A DNA stretch of 64,000 nt from CAXBMB01 sp052078155 (GTDB lineage: Bacteria > Pseudomonadota > Alphaproteobacteria > Kiloniellales > DSM-21159), in NCBI GenBank assembly GCA_052078155.1, contig JBQJBP010000001.1, forward strand, positions 124,001 through 188,000, in the 5' to 3' direction. Shown here piece by piece: positions 9,458 to 18,458 of the stretch. The first letter of the stretch is position 1, and each line of letters begins with the position of its first letter. The notes beneath the pieces are model-generated. The model saw only the letters and a program-made list of their open reading frames with translations, had not been told where the DNA came from and ran no database searches. Made by a program: the position numbers and the translations under genes.

Positions 9458-9563
9458 AAACAGGCGTTAACTTCCCTCAAAAAAGCTCGCTGGGCGCAGC
9501 AGGTTCGGCTTGCGAAGTCTCGCAGCTTTTGATCGCCTTGTGAGACAGGGCACCCAAACCACA

Positions 9564-9600
9564 AACAGGGCGCCGCCAGATCGGCAACGCCCTGTTCTTT
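9564..9600. terminator. Terminator between convergent holC and trpB
   Basis: AACAGGGCG near 9564-9572 pairs with CGCCCTGTT at 9588-9596, followed by TCTTTC. It lies between two convergent genes and may serve both. Confidence 0.75.
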
Positions 9601-9714
9601 CAGATCCAGATCCTGTCAGTGTCTTAAGCAGAGCAATCTGCCAGGACTTTCACGCGGTAGCTGTTGGTTTCTTGTCACCTTATCTAATGAGATCTGGTGC
9701 TGAGGAACGAGAAT

Positions 9715-10986
9715 TCAGTCGTCGCCGTAGCCGAAGGTGCTGGCCACATAGTCGATGTCTTTGTCACCGCGTCCGGACAGGTTGACCAGAATGCTCTTGG
9801 TCGGGTTCTCCGCAGCGTAGCGCTGGGCAAAGGCAATGGCGTGGGCACTTTCCAGAGCCGGGATAATGCCTTCATTGCGGGACAGGGCGTAAAAGGCCTT
9901 CAGGCATTCATCGTCGGTCGCCGTGGCATAACTGACCCGACCGCTGCCTTTCAGGAAGGCATGTTCCGGACCGACACCCGGATAATCCAGGCCACTGGCC
10001 ACGGAGTGAACGGGGGCGGGCCCGCCTTCTGCATCTTTAATGACCAGTGTCCGGAAACCATGGATGTCGCCGGGTTCGCCGTAGGTCATGGTTGCGGCGT
10101 GATCGCCCAGTTTTGTGGAACGGCCAAGAGGTTCTACGCCGTAAAGTTCCACATCCGCATCTTCAATGAAGCCGCTGAACAGGCCCATGGCGTTGGAGCC
10201 GCCCCCCACACAGGCCGCCACGGCATCGGGTTTGTCGCCGGTCAGCTCCAGGTATTGAGTCTGGGCTTCCTGACCCACCACCTGCTGGAAGCTGCGCACC
10301 ATGGCCGGGTAGGGATGGGGGCCAACCACTGAGCCGATGGCAAAAAGCATGTCATCCGGGGCTTCCAGATAGGCACCAAACGCAGAATCCACAGCTTCTT
10401 TCAGGCTGCGGCCGCCAAAACCAACAGGAACGACCTTGGCGCCCAGCAGCTTCATGCGCGTTACGTTGGGGGCTTCCTTGGCGATGTCGATCTCGCCCAT
10501 GTGAATTTCACATTCCAGGCCAAAATAGGCCGCGGCGGTGGCCAGGGCCACGCCGTGCTGACCCGCGCCCGTTTCGGCAATCAGCTTTTTCTTGCCCATG
10601 CGTGTTGCCAGCAGGGCTTCCCCCATGCAGTGGTTCAGCTTGTGAGCCCCGGTATGGTTCAGATCTTCGCGTTTGGCATAGATTTTCCCGCCGCCGCTCA
10701 GCTTGCTGAGATTGCGCAGGAACTGCACGGGTGTGGGGCGGCCCTGGAAGTGTTTGCGGATGTAGTGCAACTCCGCCAGGAATTCCGGATCGTTACGGTA
10801 CTGCAGATAGGCGTCGGTGACCTCTTTAAATGGGCCTTCCAGAGGCGGCGGCAGCTGCGCACCACCGAACTCACCAAAAAAGCCTTTTTCGTCCGGATAG
10901 GATTTCAAGTAGCCCACGTTTTCGTGCTCCCTCGTTGGATTTTTCTGTGCACCTGGCGTGCAGCCTGCTGTCGGGTCTGGCTTCAA
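9715..10986 (-). CDS. trpB: Tryptophan synthase beta chain (stand-alone)
   Basis: PLP enzyme joining indole and serine into tryptophan, normally in an alpha2-beta2 complex with TrpA. The PLP lysine lies in the family motif HTGAHKLNH, followed by IAETGAGQHG (catalytic glutamate), GSVVGPHPYP and the phosphate-binding CVGGGSNAMG; it ends VNLSGRGDKD. About 423 codons from a TTG at 10986, which has GGAG four bases ahead. A GTG at 10917 with GGGAG nine bases upstream gives a more usual N-terminus (VGYLKSYPDEKG) and may be the real start. Neither trpA nor trpF is adjacent, which is unusual. It could be a second TrpB that works alone on free indole, or the only one with trpA moved elsewhere. Confidence 0.93.
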   Translation of the reverse strand: MKPDPTAGCTPGAQKNPTREHENVGYLKSYPDEKGFFGEFGGAQLPPPLEGPFKEVTDAYLQYRNDPEFLAELHYIRKHFQGRPTPVQFLRNLSKLSGGGKIYAKREDLNHTGAHKLNHCMGEALLATRMGKKKLIAETGAGQHGVALATAAAYFGLECEIHMGEIDIAKEAPNVTRMKLLGAKVVPVGFGGRSLKEAVDSAFGAYLEAPDDMLFAIGSVVGPHPYPAMVRSFQQVVGQEAQTQYLELTGDKPDAVAACVGGGSNAMGLFSGFIEDADVELYGVEPLGRSTKLGDHAATMTYGEPGDIHGFRTLVIKDAEGGPAPVHSVASGLDYPGVGPEHAFLKGSGRVSYATATDDECLKAFYALSRNEGIIPALESAHAIAFAQRYAAENPTKSILVNLSGRGDKDIDYVASTFGYGDD

Positions 10987-11075
10987 GAGACTCCGAAAAG
11001 CAGGGTGTACAAATAAAGCTGTTCAGTCTCCTACAGCTAGAGGCTCCTGACCAGCCTGACTTTGACCAGGATCAA

Positions 11076-12143
11076 TCAGCGGCGAATAAAGAGGCGCTTG
11101 GCAATTCCGCGGCGCAGACCCAGGTTTCCTTCGCGCAGAGCAATGTAGATTCCACTGGCTGAGACAATGGCAAAGCCCACCCAGATGTTGTTTCCGGGAA
11201 TGTCGCCGAAGATCCACCAGCCATAGAGCGCAGCCCAGAACATGGTGGTGTATTCAAAGGGGACCACCAGCGAGGGTTCAGCTGCCTTAAAGGCGCTGGT
11301 CATGCTGAGCTGTGCCAGCCCGCCAACCACGCCCACGGTGACGAGCAAGCCCAGTGCTTCCCAGGAGGGCGTGACCCACTGGAAAGGCATGAAGGCACCG
11401 GAAACCAGACTGACACTGAGGGTGAAGAAAAAGACGATGGACACGGAGTTTTCCGTGCGGGAGATGTGCCTGACCAGGATCACCCCCAGGGAGTAGAGCA
11501 GGGTGGCCAGCAGCGCCAGCGGCACAAAGGAATGCAGCAGGCCTGGTCCCGGTTGCAGGATGATCAGGACGCCGACGAACCCCACGGCGCAGGCAGACCA
11601 GCGGCGCACCCCCACCTTTTCTTTCAGGAAGACAACGGACAGGGCCGTGATGAAGAGGGGCGCGGCAAAGGCAATGGCCACCACATCGGCCAGAGGCATG
11701 TTGGCAAAGCAGTAAAAAAACAGGACCTGCCCCACAACCCCGATGGTACAGCGCAGCAGATGCAGCCGCCAGTTATGGATCACAATGGCGCGGCGCAGTC
11801 CCCCCATGTGCCAGATCATCCAGGAGATCGGGATAAAGGCGAAGGCGTTGCGAAAGAACACCACCTGCATGGTGGGGAAATCGGCGGTCAGAAACTTGAC
11901 CAGGGCGTCCATGGTGCCGAAGAAGAACATGGCCAGCAGCATGAGCAAGATGGCGCGTACAGGGGCATTGGGCTGGCCGGGTGCGCCCGGACGGTCCAGC
12001 GTTTTGCTGGCAGGCAACTGGGGATCAAGCGCCCCTGCCGCCTTGAGGGAGGGGGAAGCCTGTCCAGTGTGGAGGGGCTGCGGGTCTTCGCCTTTGGAGC
12101 CTTCCGGGGGCATGACCGATCCAGTTTTCTGTTGCAGGAACAC
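11076..12143 (-). CDS. EamA/DMT-family transporter
   Basis: Inner-membrane permease of the drug/metabolite transporter superfamily; the substrate cannot be read from sequence. About 355 aa, with a hydrophilic N-terminus of about 60 residues and then ten predicted membrane segments in two EamA repeats. The first repeat starts near AILLMLLAMFFFGTMDALVK and the second near LALLATLLYSLGVILVRHI. FKAAEPSLVVPFEY is the usual motif before the last helices. The GTG at 12143 has no ribosome site; ATG at 12110, after a weak GGA, shortens the odd N-terminus and may be the true start. It lies between the ABC-F gene and trpB on the same strand, with no evident shared function. Confidence 0.88.
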   Translation of the reverse strand: MFLQQKTGSVMPPEGSKGEDPQPLHTGQASPSLKAAGALDPQLPASKTLDRPGAPGQPNAPVRAILLMLLAMFFFGTMDALVKFLTADFPTMQVVFFRNAFAFIPISWMIWHMGGLRRAIVIHNWRLHLLRCTIGVVGQVLFFYCFANMPLADVVAIAFAAPLFITALSVVFLKEKVGVRRWSACAVGFVGVLIILQPGPGLLHSFVPLALLATLLYSLGVILVRHISRTENSVSIVFFFTLSVSLVSGAFMPFQWVTPSWEALGLLVTVGVVGGLAQLSMTSAFKAAEPSLVVPFEYTTMFWAALYGWWIFGDIPGNNIWVGFAIVSASGIYIALREGNLGLRRGIAKRLFIRR

Positions 12144-12286
12144 TGGAAGCTCAGGTTAGGGCGAAAAAACCGGGGCAGCTGTGTAAAAACGTCACCCCGG
12201 AGTCGCGGCTTTGACAGCAAGACAAGCAAAGAGAGCTAGTCTAACGTGGCGGTCTTTTTATGACCGTGACTGTGCTCAGTCGGATC

Positions 12287-14179
12287 TCAGGCGTCAGCCA
12301 GCGCGTTTTCCACCTGTTCCTGAGCATCCAGCCAACGGGATTCCAGCAGTTCCAGGTCTTTCACCAGTCGGCCCAGTTCCCGTTGCAGCTCGGTCATCTT
12401 CTTGTTGTCTGCCAGGACTTCCGGCGTCACCATCATCTCTTCAATCTCGCTCTGGCGCGCGGTGAGCTTCTCAATTTTCTTTTCGGTCTGCTGAACGGTT
12501 TTACGCAGACCTGCGACGGCGGCCCGGGCGTCTGCTGCGGCCTTGCGGCGGTCTTTTTTCGACTGCTGCGGTTCGGCTTTGGGTTTGTCGGCTTTGGCCT
12601 GGCGACGCTCATCGCGCCGTTGCTCCAGCAACAGCTTCTTGTATTCGGCCATGTCGCCGTCAAAGGACCGGACCTTGCCTGCGCCGACCATCCAAAGGCG
12701 GTCAGCCACCATTTCCACAAGGTGGGTGTCGTGCGACACCAAGACGACCGCGCCCTCATAGACATTGAGGGCCTGAACCAGGGCTTCGCGGGCGTCCACG
12801 TCCAGATGGTTGGTCGGTTCGTCGAGGATCAGCAGATGCGGGGCGTTGTAACTGAGCAGGGCAAAAAGCAGGCGGGCTTTTTCCCCCCCGCTGAGCTTGC
12901 CCACTTCGGTAAGAGACTTGTCGCCGCTGAAGCCGAAACGGCCCAGGTGATTGCGGATTTGCATCTCGCTGGCCAGCTTCATCAGCTTGGCCATATGACT
13001 GACCGGCGTGCCCTTCAGGTCCAGTTCGTCCGTTTGATCCTGGGCGAAGTAGCCAACCTTCAGTTTTTTAGAGCGCAGCAGCGTGCCGTCTTCCACCTGC
13101 AACCGCCCAGACAGCAGTTTCGACAGGGTGGACTTGCCATTGCCGTTGGCCCCCAACAGCGCGATGCGGTCGTCCATGTCGACGCGCAGGTTCAGATCCC
13201 GCAGCACCGGCTGGCCGGGGTTGTAGCCCACGGAGCCTTTTTCCAGAGCGATGATGGGGGGAGAAAGCTGTTCCGGTTCCGGGAATTCCAGCGACGTGGT
13301 GGCGTTTTCCACCTGGCTGACGATGGGCTGCAGCTTTTCCAGCATCTTCAGGCGTGATTGGGCCTGCTTGGCTTTGGAGGCCTTATAGCGGAAGCGGTCC
13401 ACAAAGGACTGGATGTGCTTGCGCTGGCTGGCGATTTTGACATTGCTGGCCGCTTCCTGTTCCAGCCGTTCCCGACGGGTGCGTTCGAAGCGGTCATAGT
13501 TGCCGTTGTAGAGGGTCAGTTTGCCGCTTTCGAGATGCAGGATGCGGTCGGGTACCTTGTTCAGCAGGTCCCGGTCATGGCTGACCAGCAGCAGCGTGCC
13601 GGGATAGTTGACCAGGTAGTTTTCCAGCCAGATGGCGGCTTCCAGGTCCAGATGGTTGGTCGGTTCGTCGAGCAGCAGGAGCTCCGGCTCTGAAAAGAGC
13701 AGCGAAGCCAGAGCCACACGCATGCGCCAGCCCCCCGACAGAGAATCGCAGGGTTGTTGTTGCGCCTCATCATCAAACCCCAGACCAGACAGGACCCGAG
13801 CGGCCCGGGCTGGCGCGGAATCGGCCCGGATTTCCCCCAGGCGGGCATGGATCTCTGCCGTTTGCATGGGGTCGTGATCGCTTTCCAGCTTGGCCAGCAG
13901 CTCTGTGCGTTCTGTGTCGGCCGCGAGCACGGTGTCGATCAGGCTGGTCGGGCCGGAAGGTGCTTCCTGGGCGATGCGGCCCATTTTCACCTTGTTGTTG
14001 ACCCGGATATCGCCCCCGTCGTTGTGGATGTCTCCAAAAATCAGACGCAGCAAGGTGGTCTTACCGGTGCCATTGCGACCGATAAGTCCGACCCGCCAAC
14101 CCTTGTTGACGGCAACAGTGGCCTGATCGAAGAGAATTCGTTCGCCCAGACGGTAGGTGAGATCATTGATGTGCAACAT
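12287..14179 (-). CDS. ABC-F family ATPase (YheS-like)
   Basis: Soluble twin-ATPase protein of the ABC-F family, which binds the ribosomal E site and helps translation or ribosome rescue; it is not a transporter. It has 630 aa. First cassette: Walker A GRNGTGKT (34-41), signature LSGG (147-150), Walker B LLLLDEPTNHLD (167-178). The linker is about 225-300. Second cassette: Walker A GANGNGKS (343-350), signature LSGGEKARLLFA, and LLILDEPTNHLD. A charged coiled-coil C-terminus (about 530-625) is present. The opening MLHINDLTYRLGERILFDQA resembles YheS/Uup rather than EttA. I leave the symbol blank because the subfamily cannot be fixed without a tree. Confidence 0.93.
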   Translation of the reverse strand: MLHINDLTYRLGERILFDQATVAVNKGWRVGLIGRNGTGKTTLLRLIFGDIHNDGGDIRVNNKVKMGRIAQEAPSGPTSLIDTVLAADTERTELLAKLESDHDPMQTAEIHARLGEIRADSAPARAARVLSGLGFDDEAQQQPCDSLSGGWRMRVALASLLFSEPELLLLDEPTNHLDLEAAIWLENYLVNYPGTLLLVSHDRDLLNKVPDRILHLESGKLTLYNGNYDRFERTRRERLEQEAASNVKIASQRKHIQSFVDRFRYKASKAKQAQSRLKMLEKLQPIVSQVENATTSLEFPEPEQLSPPIIALEKGSVGYNPGQPVLRDLNLRVDMDDRIALLGANGNGKSTLSKLLSGRLQVEDGTLLRSKKLKVGYFAQDQTDELDLKGTPVSHMAKLMKLASEMQIRNHLGRFGFSGDKSLTEVGKLSGGEKARLLFALLSYNAPHLLILDEPTNHLDVDAREALVQALNVYEGAVVLVSHDTHLVEMVADRLWMVGAGKVRSFDGDMAEYKKLLLEQRRDERRQAKADKPKAEPQQSKKDRRKAAADARAAVAGLRKTVQQTEKKIEKLTARQSEIEEMMVTPEVLADNKKMTELQRELGRLVKDLELLESRWLDAQEQVENALADA

Positions 14180-14383
14180 AACGGCGCGGGTTTAGCATGC
14201 TGTGCGGGCCCTGAAAACTCTCCATCCCGGCTAGATTTTTCGGGCGCTTGCAAAGGGGCTGGGGTTTTATGACGGATACGCGGATCCGGGCCGCTTTTTA
14301 AGAGGTTGCCCTGACCAGAAAGGGCCGATATAACGCGCGCGACCTTTTCATATAACTCAAGACCTCCAGGAGCATTGAAGGCT

Positions 14384-14806
14384 ATGGCCATTCAACGGAC
14401 CTTTTCGATCATCAAGCCGGACGCAACCCGCCGGAACATCACCGGTAAGATCATCGACCGTCTGGAAAGCGCCGGCCTTCGCGTTGTCGCTTCCAAGCGT
14501 ATTCACATGAGCAAAGAGCAGGCTGAAGGCTTCTACGCTGTGCACAAAGAGCGTCCCTTCTTCAACGACCTGGTCAGCTTCATGATCTCCGGTCCTGTGG
14601 TTGTACAGGTTCTCGAAGGTGAAGACGCTGTCATGAAAAACCGTGAAGTCATGGGCGCCACCAACCCTGCTGATGCCGCCGAAGGCACCATCCGCAAGGA
14701 CTTCGCAGAAAGCATCGAAGCCAACTCCGTGCATGGTTCCGACGCCACCGAAACCGCAGCTGAAGAAATCAAGTACTTCTTCACCGACGCTGAACTGGTT
14801 GGCTAA
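14384..14806 (+). CDS. ndk: Nucleoside diphosphate kinase
   Basis: Transfers the gamma phosphate from ATP to nucleoside diphosphates, balancing NTP and dNTP pools. The 140 aa product starts MAIQRTFSIIKPDATRRN, the normal family start. The frame also allows a TTG at 14375, which sits two bases from AGGAG, so either may be used. The phosphohistidine is in the family motif SIEANSVHGSDA. All the usual nucleotide-binding residues seem present (KPDAT, RPFF, GATNPADA, GTIR). It stands alone, divergent from the ABC-F gene, with a terminator after it. Confidence 0.97.
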   Translation: MAIQRTFSIIKPDATRRNITGKIIDRLESAGLRVVASKRIHMSKEQAEGFYAVHKERPFFNDLVSFMISGPVVVQVLEGEDAVMKNREVMGATNPADAAEGTIRKDFAESIEANSVHGSDATETAAEEIKYFFTDAELVG

Positions 14807-14853
14807 AGCGGTATTTGCCCGCCCTGTTTCAGAGGGCAGGTGAGACAGAATTT

Positions 14854-14886
14854 GGGCCTCTTCCTTTATGGGAGAGGCCCTTTTCG
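14854..14886. terminator. Terminator after ndk
   Basis: GGGCCTCT at 14854-14861 pairs with AGAGGCCC at 14873-14880 and is followed by TTTT. It lies between ndk and the convergent methyltransferase gene. Confidence 0.88.
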
Positions 14887-14934
14887 TTTGTCGTCTGTGC
14901 TTTGGTAAAGGTCGCGCTTTTACCGTCCTGTCGG

Positions 14935-15768
14935 TCAGGATTTTTCGCAGAGATAGACCCGCGGCCCCATGGTCCCGCGGATCAGGTTGCCCAGCAGATT
15001 GGGAAAGATCTTCTTGGCCACCGGCCCGAAGATCAGGTGCAATCCCAGCGGAGGCGTCACGCCAGCGGCCTGTGCCTTTTCACTGGATTTTTTCAGGAAA
15101 TCACGGGCCGCTTCACGCTGGTCTTCCTCATGGCAGACTTTAAAACCGGCGTCGGACAGCAGGGCGTGCATCTCGTCATGGCTGGCCAGGAAAGAGCTGC
15201 TGGCATCAGCCGCCCAGGGCATGGGGTAGGTGACTTCCTGTCCATCGACCCGAACCGCATCAAAGACCAGGTACTTCCCGCCAGGCTTCAGCACCCGGTG
15301 AACTTCTTTGTAAAAAGACAGCTTATCCTGAATGTACATGCCCACATGTATGATCCAGGCGGCATCAAATTCGGCATCAAGAAAGCGGCTGAGATCGGTG
15401 ATGTCTCCGGGTTGCAGGCTTACTTTTTCGTGCAGCCCCATGCGGCGGCTCAGTTCATTGCCGACCTTGCAGAATTCCTCCGCAAGATCGATACCCGTCA
15501 CCCGGCAGCCACTGCGGTCTGCCAGATGGCGGGCAGGGCCGCCCAGACCGGCGCCAAGGTCCAGAAAACTCCAATCGGCCTGGGGTTGCAGCAGGTCTAT
15601 CAGCTCATCGGTGGCAACGGGGCCGCGCAGATGGAACTCATCAACCGGTGCCAGATCGCGGCGGGTGGCTTTCTTCGGGTCAATGCCGGAGGCTTTCAGG
15701 CCGAAATCAATTCGGGTCAGCAGACCAGGCTTTTCATAGTGGTCTGTCATTTGATCCAGGTCGGTCAT
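14935..15768 (-). CDS. Class I SAM-dependent methyltransferase
   Basis: A 277 aa methyltransferase with a Rossmann core. The SAM-binding glycine motif is VLDLGAGLGGPARHLA-like (here FLDLGAGLGGPARHLAD, about residues 69-85), followed by acidic GIDLAEEF, PGDITDL and the post-motif VLKPGGKYLVFDA. The overall pattern (MTDHYEKPGLLTRI at the start, motif YIQDKLSFYKEVHRVLKPGG) recalls the sarcosine/dimethylglycine and UbiE-like methyltransferases, but the substrate is not decidable. It is convergent with ndk. Repeat copy A lies upstream of its start. Confidence 0.85.
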   Translation of the reverse strand: MTDLDQMTDHYEKPGLLTRIDFGLKASGIDPKKATRRDLAPVDEFHLRGPVATDELIDLLQPQADWSFLDLGAGLGGPARHLADRSGCRVTGIDLAEEFCKVGNELSRRMGLHEKVSLQPGDITDLSRFLDAEFDAAWIIHVGMYIQDKLSFYKEVHRVLKPGGKYLVFDAVRVDGQEVTYPMPWAADASSSFLASHDEMHALLSDAGFKVCHEEDQREAARDFLKKSSEKAQAAGVTPPLGLHLIFGPVAKKIFPNLLGNLIRGTMGPRVYLCEKS

Positions 15769-15903
15769 AACGGGCCTGTAATCCTGCTTTGCTGTGTGGG
15801 GATAGGAGATTTGGGGATAGGAAAAGCGGGAAGCGCGTCAGCGTGCAGCTGACAGGCTCAATCAGATTGTGCCCAGCGGGCCGCAAGCTGTCCAGCACAG
15901 CCA

Positions 15904-16036
15904 TAGAGCATGATCGGTTTAGTTAGACGCGCTTTGCGCTTTGAACGGAACCGTTAATCATCCTCTAAAACACTGAAAAGAGTTTCACGCTTCAAGCGGT
16001 ATCACCTAGTGATTTCACTCAAACCAATATGACTCT
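15904..16036 (+). repeat. Interspersed palindromic element, copy A
   Basis: About 133 bases. It starts TAGAGCATGATCGGTTTAG, has the AGACGCGCTTTGCGCTTT left hairpin, the linker CCTCTAAAACACTGAAAAGAG, a right arm TTTCACGCTTCAAGCGGTAT, and ends near GACTCT. The right stem is partly degraded. It lies in the 400-base gap between the methyltransferase start and the cytochrome oxidase gene; nothing else is seen there except a terminator. Confidence 0.85.
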
Positions 16037-16093
16037 GGCCAGAGGAATAGTTCCGCCAGATCGCAGGTTCTGTCCGTGGGCTGGCGCAAAGAA

Positions 16094-16121
16094 AAAGGCG
16101 AAACCCGAGGGCTTCGCCTTT
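16094..16121 (-). terminator. Terminator of the aa3 oxidase subunit gene
   Basis: AAAGGCGAA at 16094-16102 pairs with TTCGCCTTT at 16113-16121. Read on the minus strand the hairpin is followed by a T run, and it lies about 50 bases past the stop of the small oxidase gene. Confidence 0.85.
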
Positions 16122-16173
16122 GTTCGCATCCTTCAGCCTCCTGCCTAACCGGCCAGGAGGATCAGGGATCCCG

Positions 16174-16296
16174 TTAGGTGATGATGATCACCACAACGGC
16201 AACCACAGCAGCGGTCAGAACCGTGCCCCAGGTCGCCAGTTTCAGGAAGTGTTTGTAGGAAGCTTCGTATTCAGCAGCGGAGTGATCGTTGCTCAT
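16174..16296 (-). CDS. aa3-type cytochrome c oxidase subunit IV
   Basis: A 40-residue protein: MSNDHSAAEYEASYKHFLKL, then one membrane helix running to the C-terminus (ATWGTVLTAAVVAVVVIIIT). The charged, tyrosine-containing head followed by FLKLATWGT and a single helix is the pattern of the small subunit IV of alphaproteobacterial aa3 oxidases. That subunit binds the respiratory oxidase in the inner membrane without a known catalytic role. AGGGA lies about nine bases before the ATG, and a terminator follows. It is not next to any cox gene, as is usual for this subunit. It is too short for many gene finders. Confidence 0.85.
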   Translation of the reverse strand: MSNDHSAAEYEASYKHFLKLATWGTVLTAAVVAVVVIIIT

Positions 16297-16541
16297 GGTG
16301 TGCACTTTCCCTTAGCAATCAGGCAGCCCCTGCCTGTTTGACGCACAGGGACAATGACGGATATCTGCGGCGACATTTTGTAGCACCGCCTGTTTCGCCG
16401 TCCTACATATTCAAAGATCCGGTTCAGGACAAGATCAAATGGTGCTTGCTTCCATAATTCCTGAAAGGACAGTTCTGGCCTGCGCGCGCTTTTTGTCTTT
16501 GGCAGAGCCCGTGCAGATCTCCGTCTGCCGGGGGTAGAGTA

Positions 16542-17201
16542 TCAGTCGGCAGTGGGGCTGATCAGCCGGGCGTCAGCCGGGTTTTCCTGCTGTATCCGCA
16601 CCCGGTTACCCTGAAGAGTTGCCTGCCCTTCGGCCACCAGTCGCAGGCAGCGGGGATAGAGCAGGTGCTCTAAAGTCAGCACCCGGGCGGCCAGATCGTC
16701 GGGACTGTCCCGATCACCGACCGTCAGCGCGGCCTGCCCGATGATTGGGCCCACATCCACTTCATCTGTCACAAAATGAACAGTACAGCCGTGCAGCTTA
16801 ACCCCGGCGTCTAACGCCCGCTCATGGGTGTTGAGACCGGGAAAAGAGGGCAGCAAGGAGGGGTGGATGTTGATCAGTCGCTTGTCCCAGCGCTTGACGA
16901 ACCAGGGGGTGACAATGCGCATGAACCCGGCCTGACAGACCAGTTCAACACCTGCCTGTTCCATTCTGGTCGTCAGGGCCCGCTCAAAGCTCTCGCGATC
17001 GGGAAAGTCCTTGTGCGAAATGGCATCGGCCGCCACCCCGGCCTGCCGGGCCCGCTCCAGTCCCTGAACGTCGGGAATGTTGGACAGCACCAGAACGATT
17101 TCAGCCGGGTAGGTCGGATCCTGGGCCGCGTCCAGCAAAGCCTGCAGATTGCTGCCCCGTCCGGAAATCAACACCGCCACTTTCAAACGCGCTTGAGCCA
17201 C
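16542..17201 (-). CDS. purN: Phosphoribosylglycinamide formyltransferase PurN
   Basis: Third step of purine synthesis: transfers a formyl group from 10-formyl-THF to GAR. The 219 aa product has the substrate loop SGRGSNLQALLDA (about 13-25). The catalytic Asn-His pair lies in INIHPSLLPSFPG and the catalytic aspartate in FVTDEVDVGPIIGQ. Length is that of the family. It follows purM on the same strand with a 35-base gap, so the two are almost surely co-transcribed in the order purM-purN. Confidence 0.96.
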   Translation of the reverse strand: MAQARLKVAVLISGRGSNLQALLDAAQDPTYPAEIVLVLSNIPDVQGLERARQAGVAADAISHKDFPDRESFERALTTRMEQAGVELVCQAGFMRIVTPWFVKRWDKRLINIHPSLLPSFPGLNTHERALDAGVKLHGCTVHFVTDEVDVGPIIGQAALTVGDRDSPDDLAARVLTLEHLLYPRCLRLVAEGQATLQGNRVRIQQENPADARLISPTAD

Positions 17202-17236
17202 TGCAGCTCCTCTTGCCCTTAGTCAGAGTCTGTTGG

Positions 17237-18289
17237 TCAGTCGAAGACAACGGCGGCGCCGTCACCTCTGGGAACAATCTGGCCAATGGTCGACACGGTC
17301 TCGCCCGCGTCACGCAGCAAAGCTGTCAGGCTGTCAGCCTGATCCGCAGCCACCACCAGAGCCATGCCAATGCCGCAGTTGAAGGTGCGGGTCATTTCAC
17401 TTTCCTGAATGCCCCCTGCCTTGGCCAGCCAGTCGAAGACCGCCGGACGCTCCCAGCTTTGAGCATCCAGAGAGGCCGCCAGTCCGTCCGGCAGCACCCT
17501 TGGCAGGTTCTCATCCAGTCCGCCACCGGTGATGTGCGCCAGCGCATGCACACCGCCGGCTTTGATGGCTTTCAGGCAAGACGCCACGTAGATGCGGGTG
17601 GGAGTCAGCAGGGCGCTGCCCAGATCCTGTTCCGGTGCAAAGGGGGCGGGGCTGTCGTAAGACAAGCCTGCGACCTCTACCACCCGGCGCACCAGGGAAA
17701 AGCCGTTGGAGTGCAGGCCGTCAGAGGCCAGACCCAGCACCACATCGCCGTCGGAAACGGCGCTGCCGTCCAGCAGTTCATCCCGTTCCACAGCCCCAAC
17801 ACAGAAACCGGCCAGGTCGTAGTCACCTTCGGCGTACATGCCGGGCATTTCAGCCGTTTCACCGCCGGACAGGGCCGCGCCAGCCTGGCGGCAGCCTTCG
17901 GCAATCCCGGCGATGATGTCCCGACCCACCTTGGGGTCCAGAGCCCCCACAGCGTAGTAATCCAGGAAGAAGAGAGGCTCGGCCCCCTGCACAATCAGGT
18001 CGTTGACGCACATGGCCACCAGGTCGATGCCGACGGTGTCGTGCTTGCCCGCTGTGATGGCGACTTTCAGCTTGGTGCCCACCCCATCGGTACCGGAGAC
18101 CAGCAGGGGATCTTTGAACCCGGCTGCTTTCAAATCAAACAGCGCGCCGAATCCGCCCAAACCGCCAAGCGTTCCTTTGCGGTCGGTGGATTTCGCCAGA
18201 GGTTTGATGGCATCGACCAGATCGTTACCGGCGTCAATATCTACACCGGCATCCCGATAGGTCAGATTGTTCGAGGACTGGCTAGCGAT
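17237..18289 (-). CDS. purM: AIR synthetase PurM, probable ATC start codon
   Basis: Closes the imidazole ring of AIR in purine synthesis (FGAM to AIR, with ATP). Clear PurM motifs are VSGTDGVGTKLKVA, ALSGGETAEMPGMY, SDGLHSNGFSLVR and ITGGGLDENLPRVLP. The only ATG/GTG/TTG start in this frame (TTG 18160) would cut off the conserved stretch YRDAGVDIDAGNDLV, which is readable upstream. In that stretch the only good initiation site is ATC at 18287-18289, five bases after a perfect AGGAGG, with a TAG stop just before it. From there the product is 350 aa, the normal length. A real non-AUG start or a G-to-C error or mutation at 18287 could explain it. The family call is certain. Confidence 0.93.
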   Translation of the reverse strand: MASQSSNNLTYRDAGVDIDAGNDLVDAIKPLAKSTDRKGTLGGLGGFGALFDLKAAGFKDPLLVSGTDGVGTKLKVAITAGKHDTVGIDLVAMCVNDLIVQGAEPLFFLDYYAVGALDPKVGRDIIAGIAEGCRQAGAALSGGETAEMPGMYAEGDYDLAGFCVGAVERDELLDGSAVSDGDVVLGLASDGLHSNGFSLVRRVVEVAGLSYDSPAPFAPEQDLGSALLTPTRIYVASCLKAIKAGGVHALAHITGGGLDENLPRVLPDGLAASLDAQSWERPAVFDWLAKAGGIQESEMTRTFNCGIGMALVVAADQADSLTALLRDAGETVSTIGQIVPRGDGAAVVFD

Positions 18290-18294
18290 GGCCC

Positions 18295-18300
18295 CCTCCT
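18295..18300 (-). promoter_or_regulatory. Ribosome binding site of purM
   Basis: AGGAGG on the minus strand, five bases before ATC 18289 and overlapping an in-frame TAG. It decides the start of purM: no canonical start codon lies at a proper distance. Confidence 0.7.
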
Positions 18301-18458
18301 ATTTGCTAAGAGTTGCCGTGGAGACGCAATAAGGTGCCCATCTCCCGGGTGGACGATGGGCCGGAGAATACAGACTCCCAGATGGCTTGCAATGCGCAAC
18401 TGCGTCTGGAAAGGTCGCAAAGGCAGTGTAGTGGCGTTGGCCAAGAGGGAGAAGCTTC

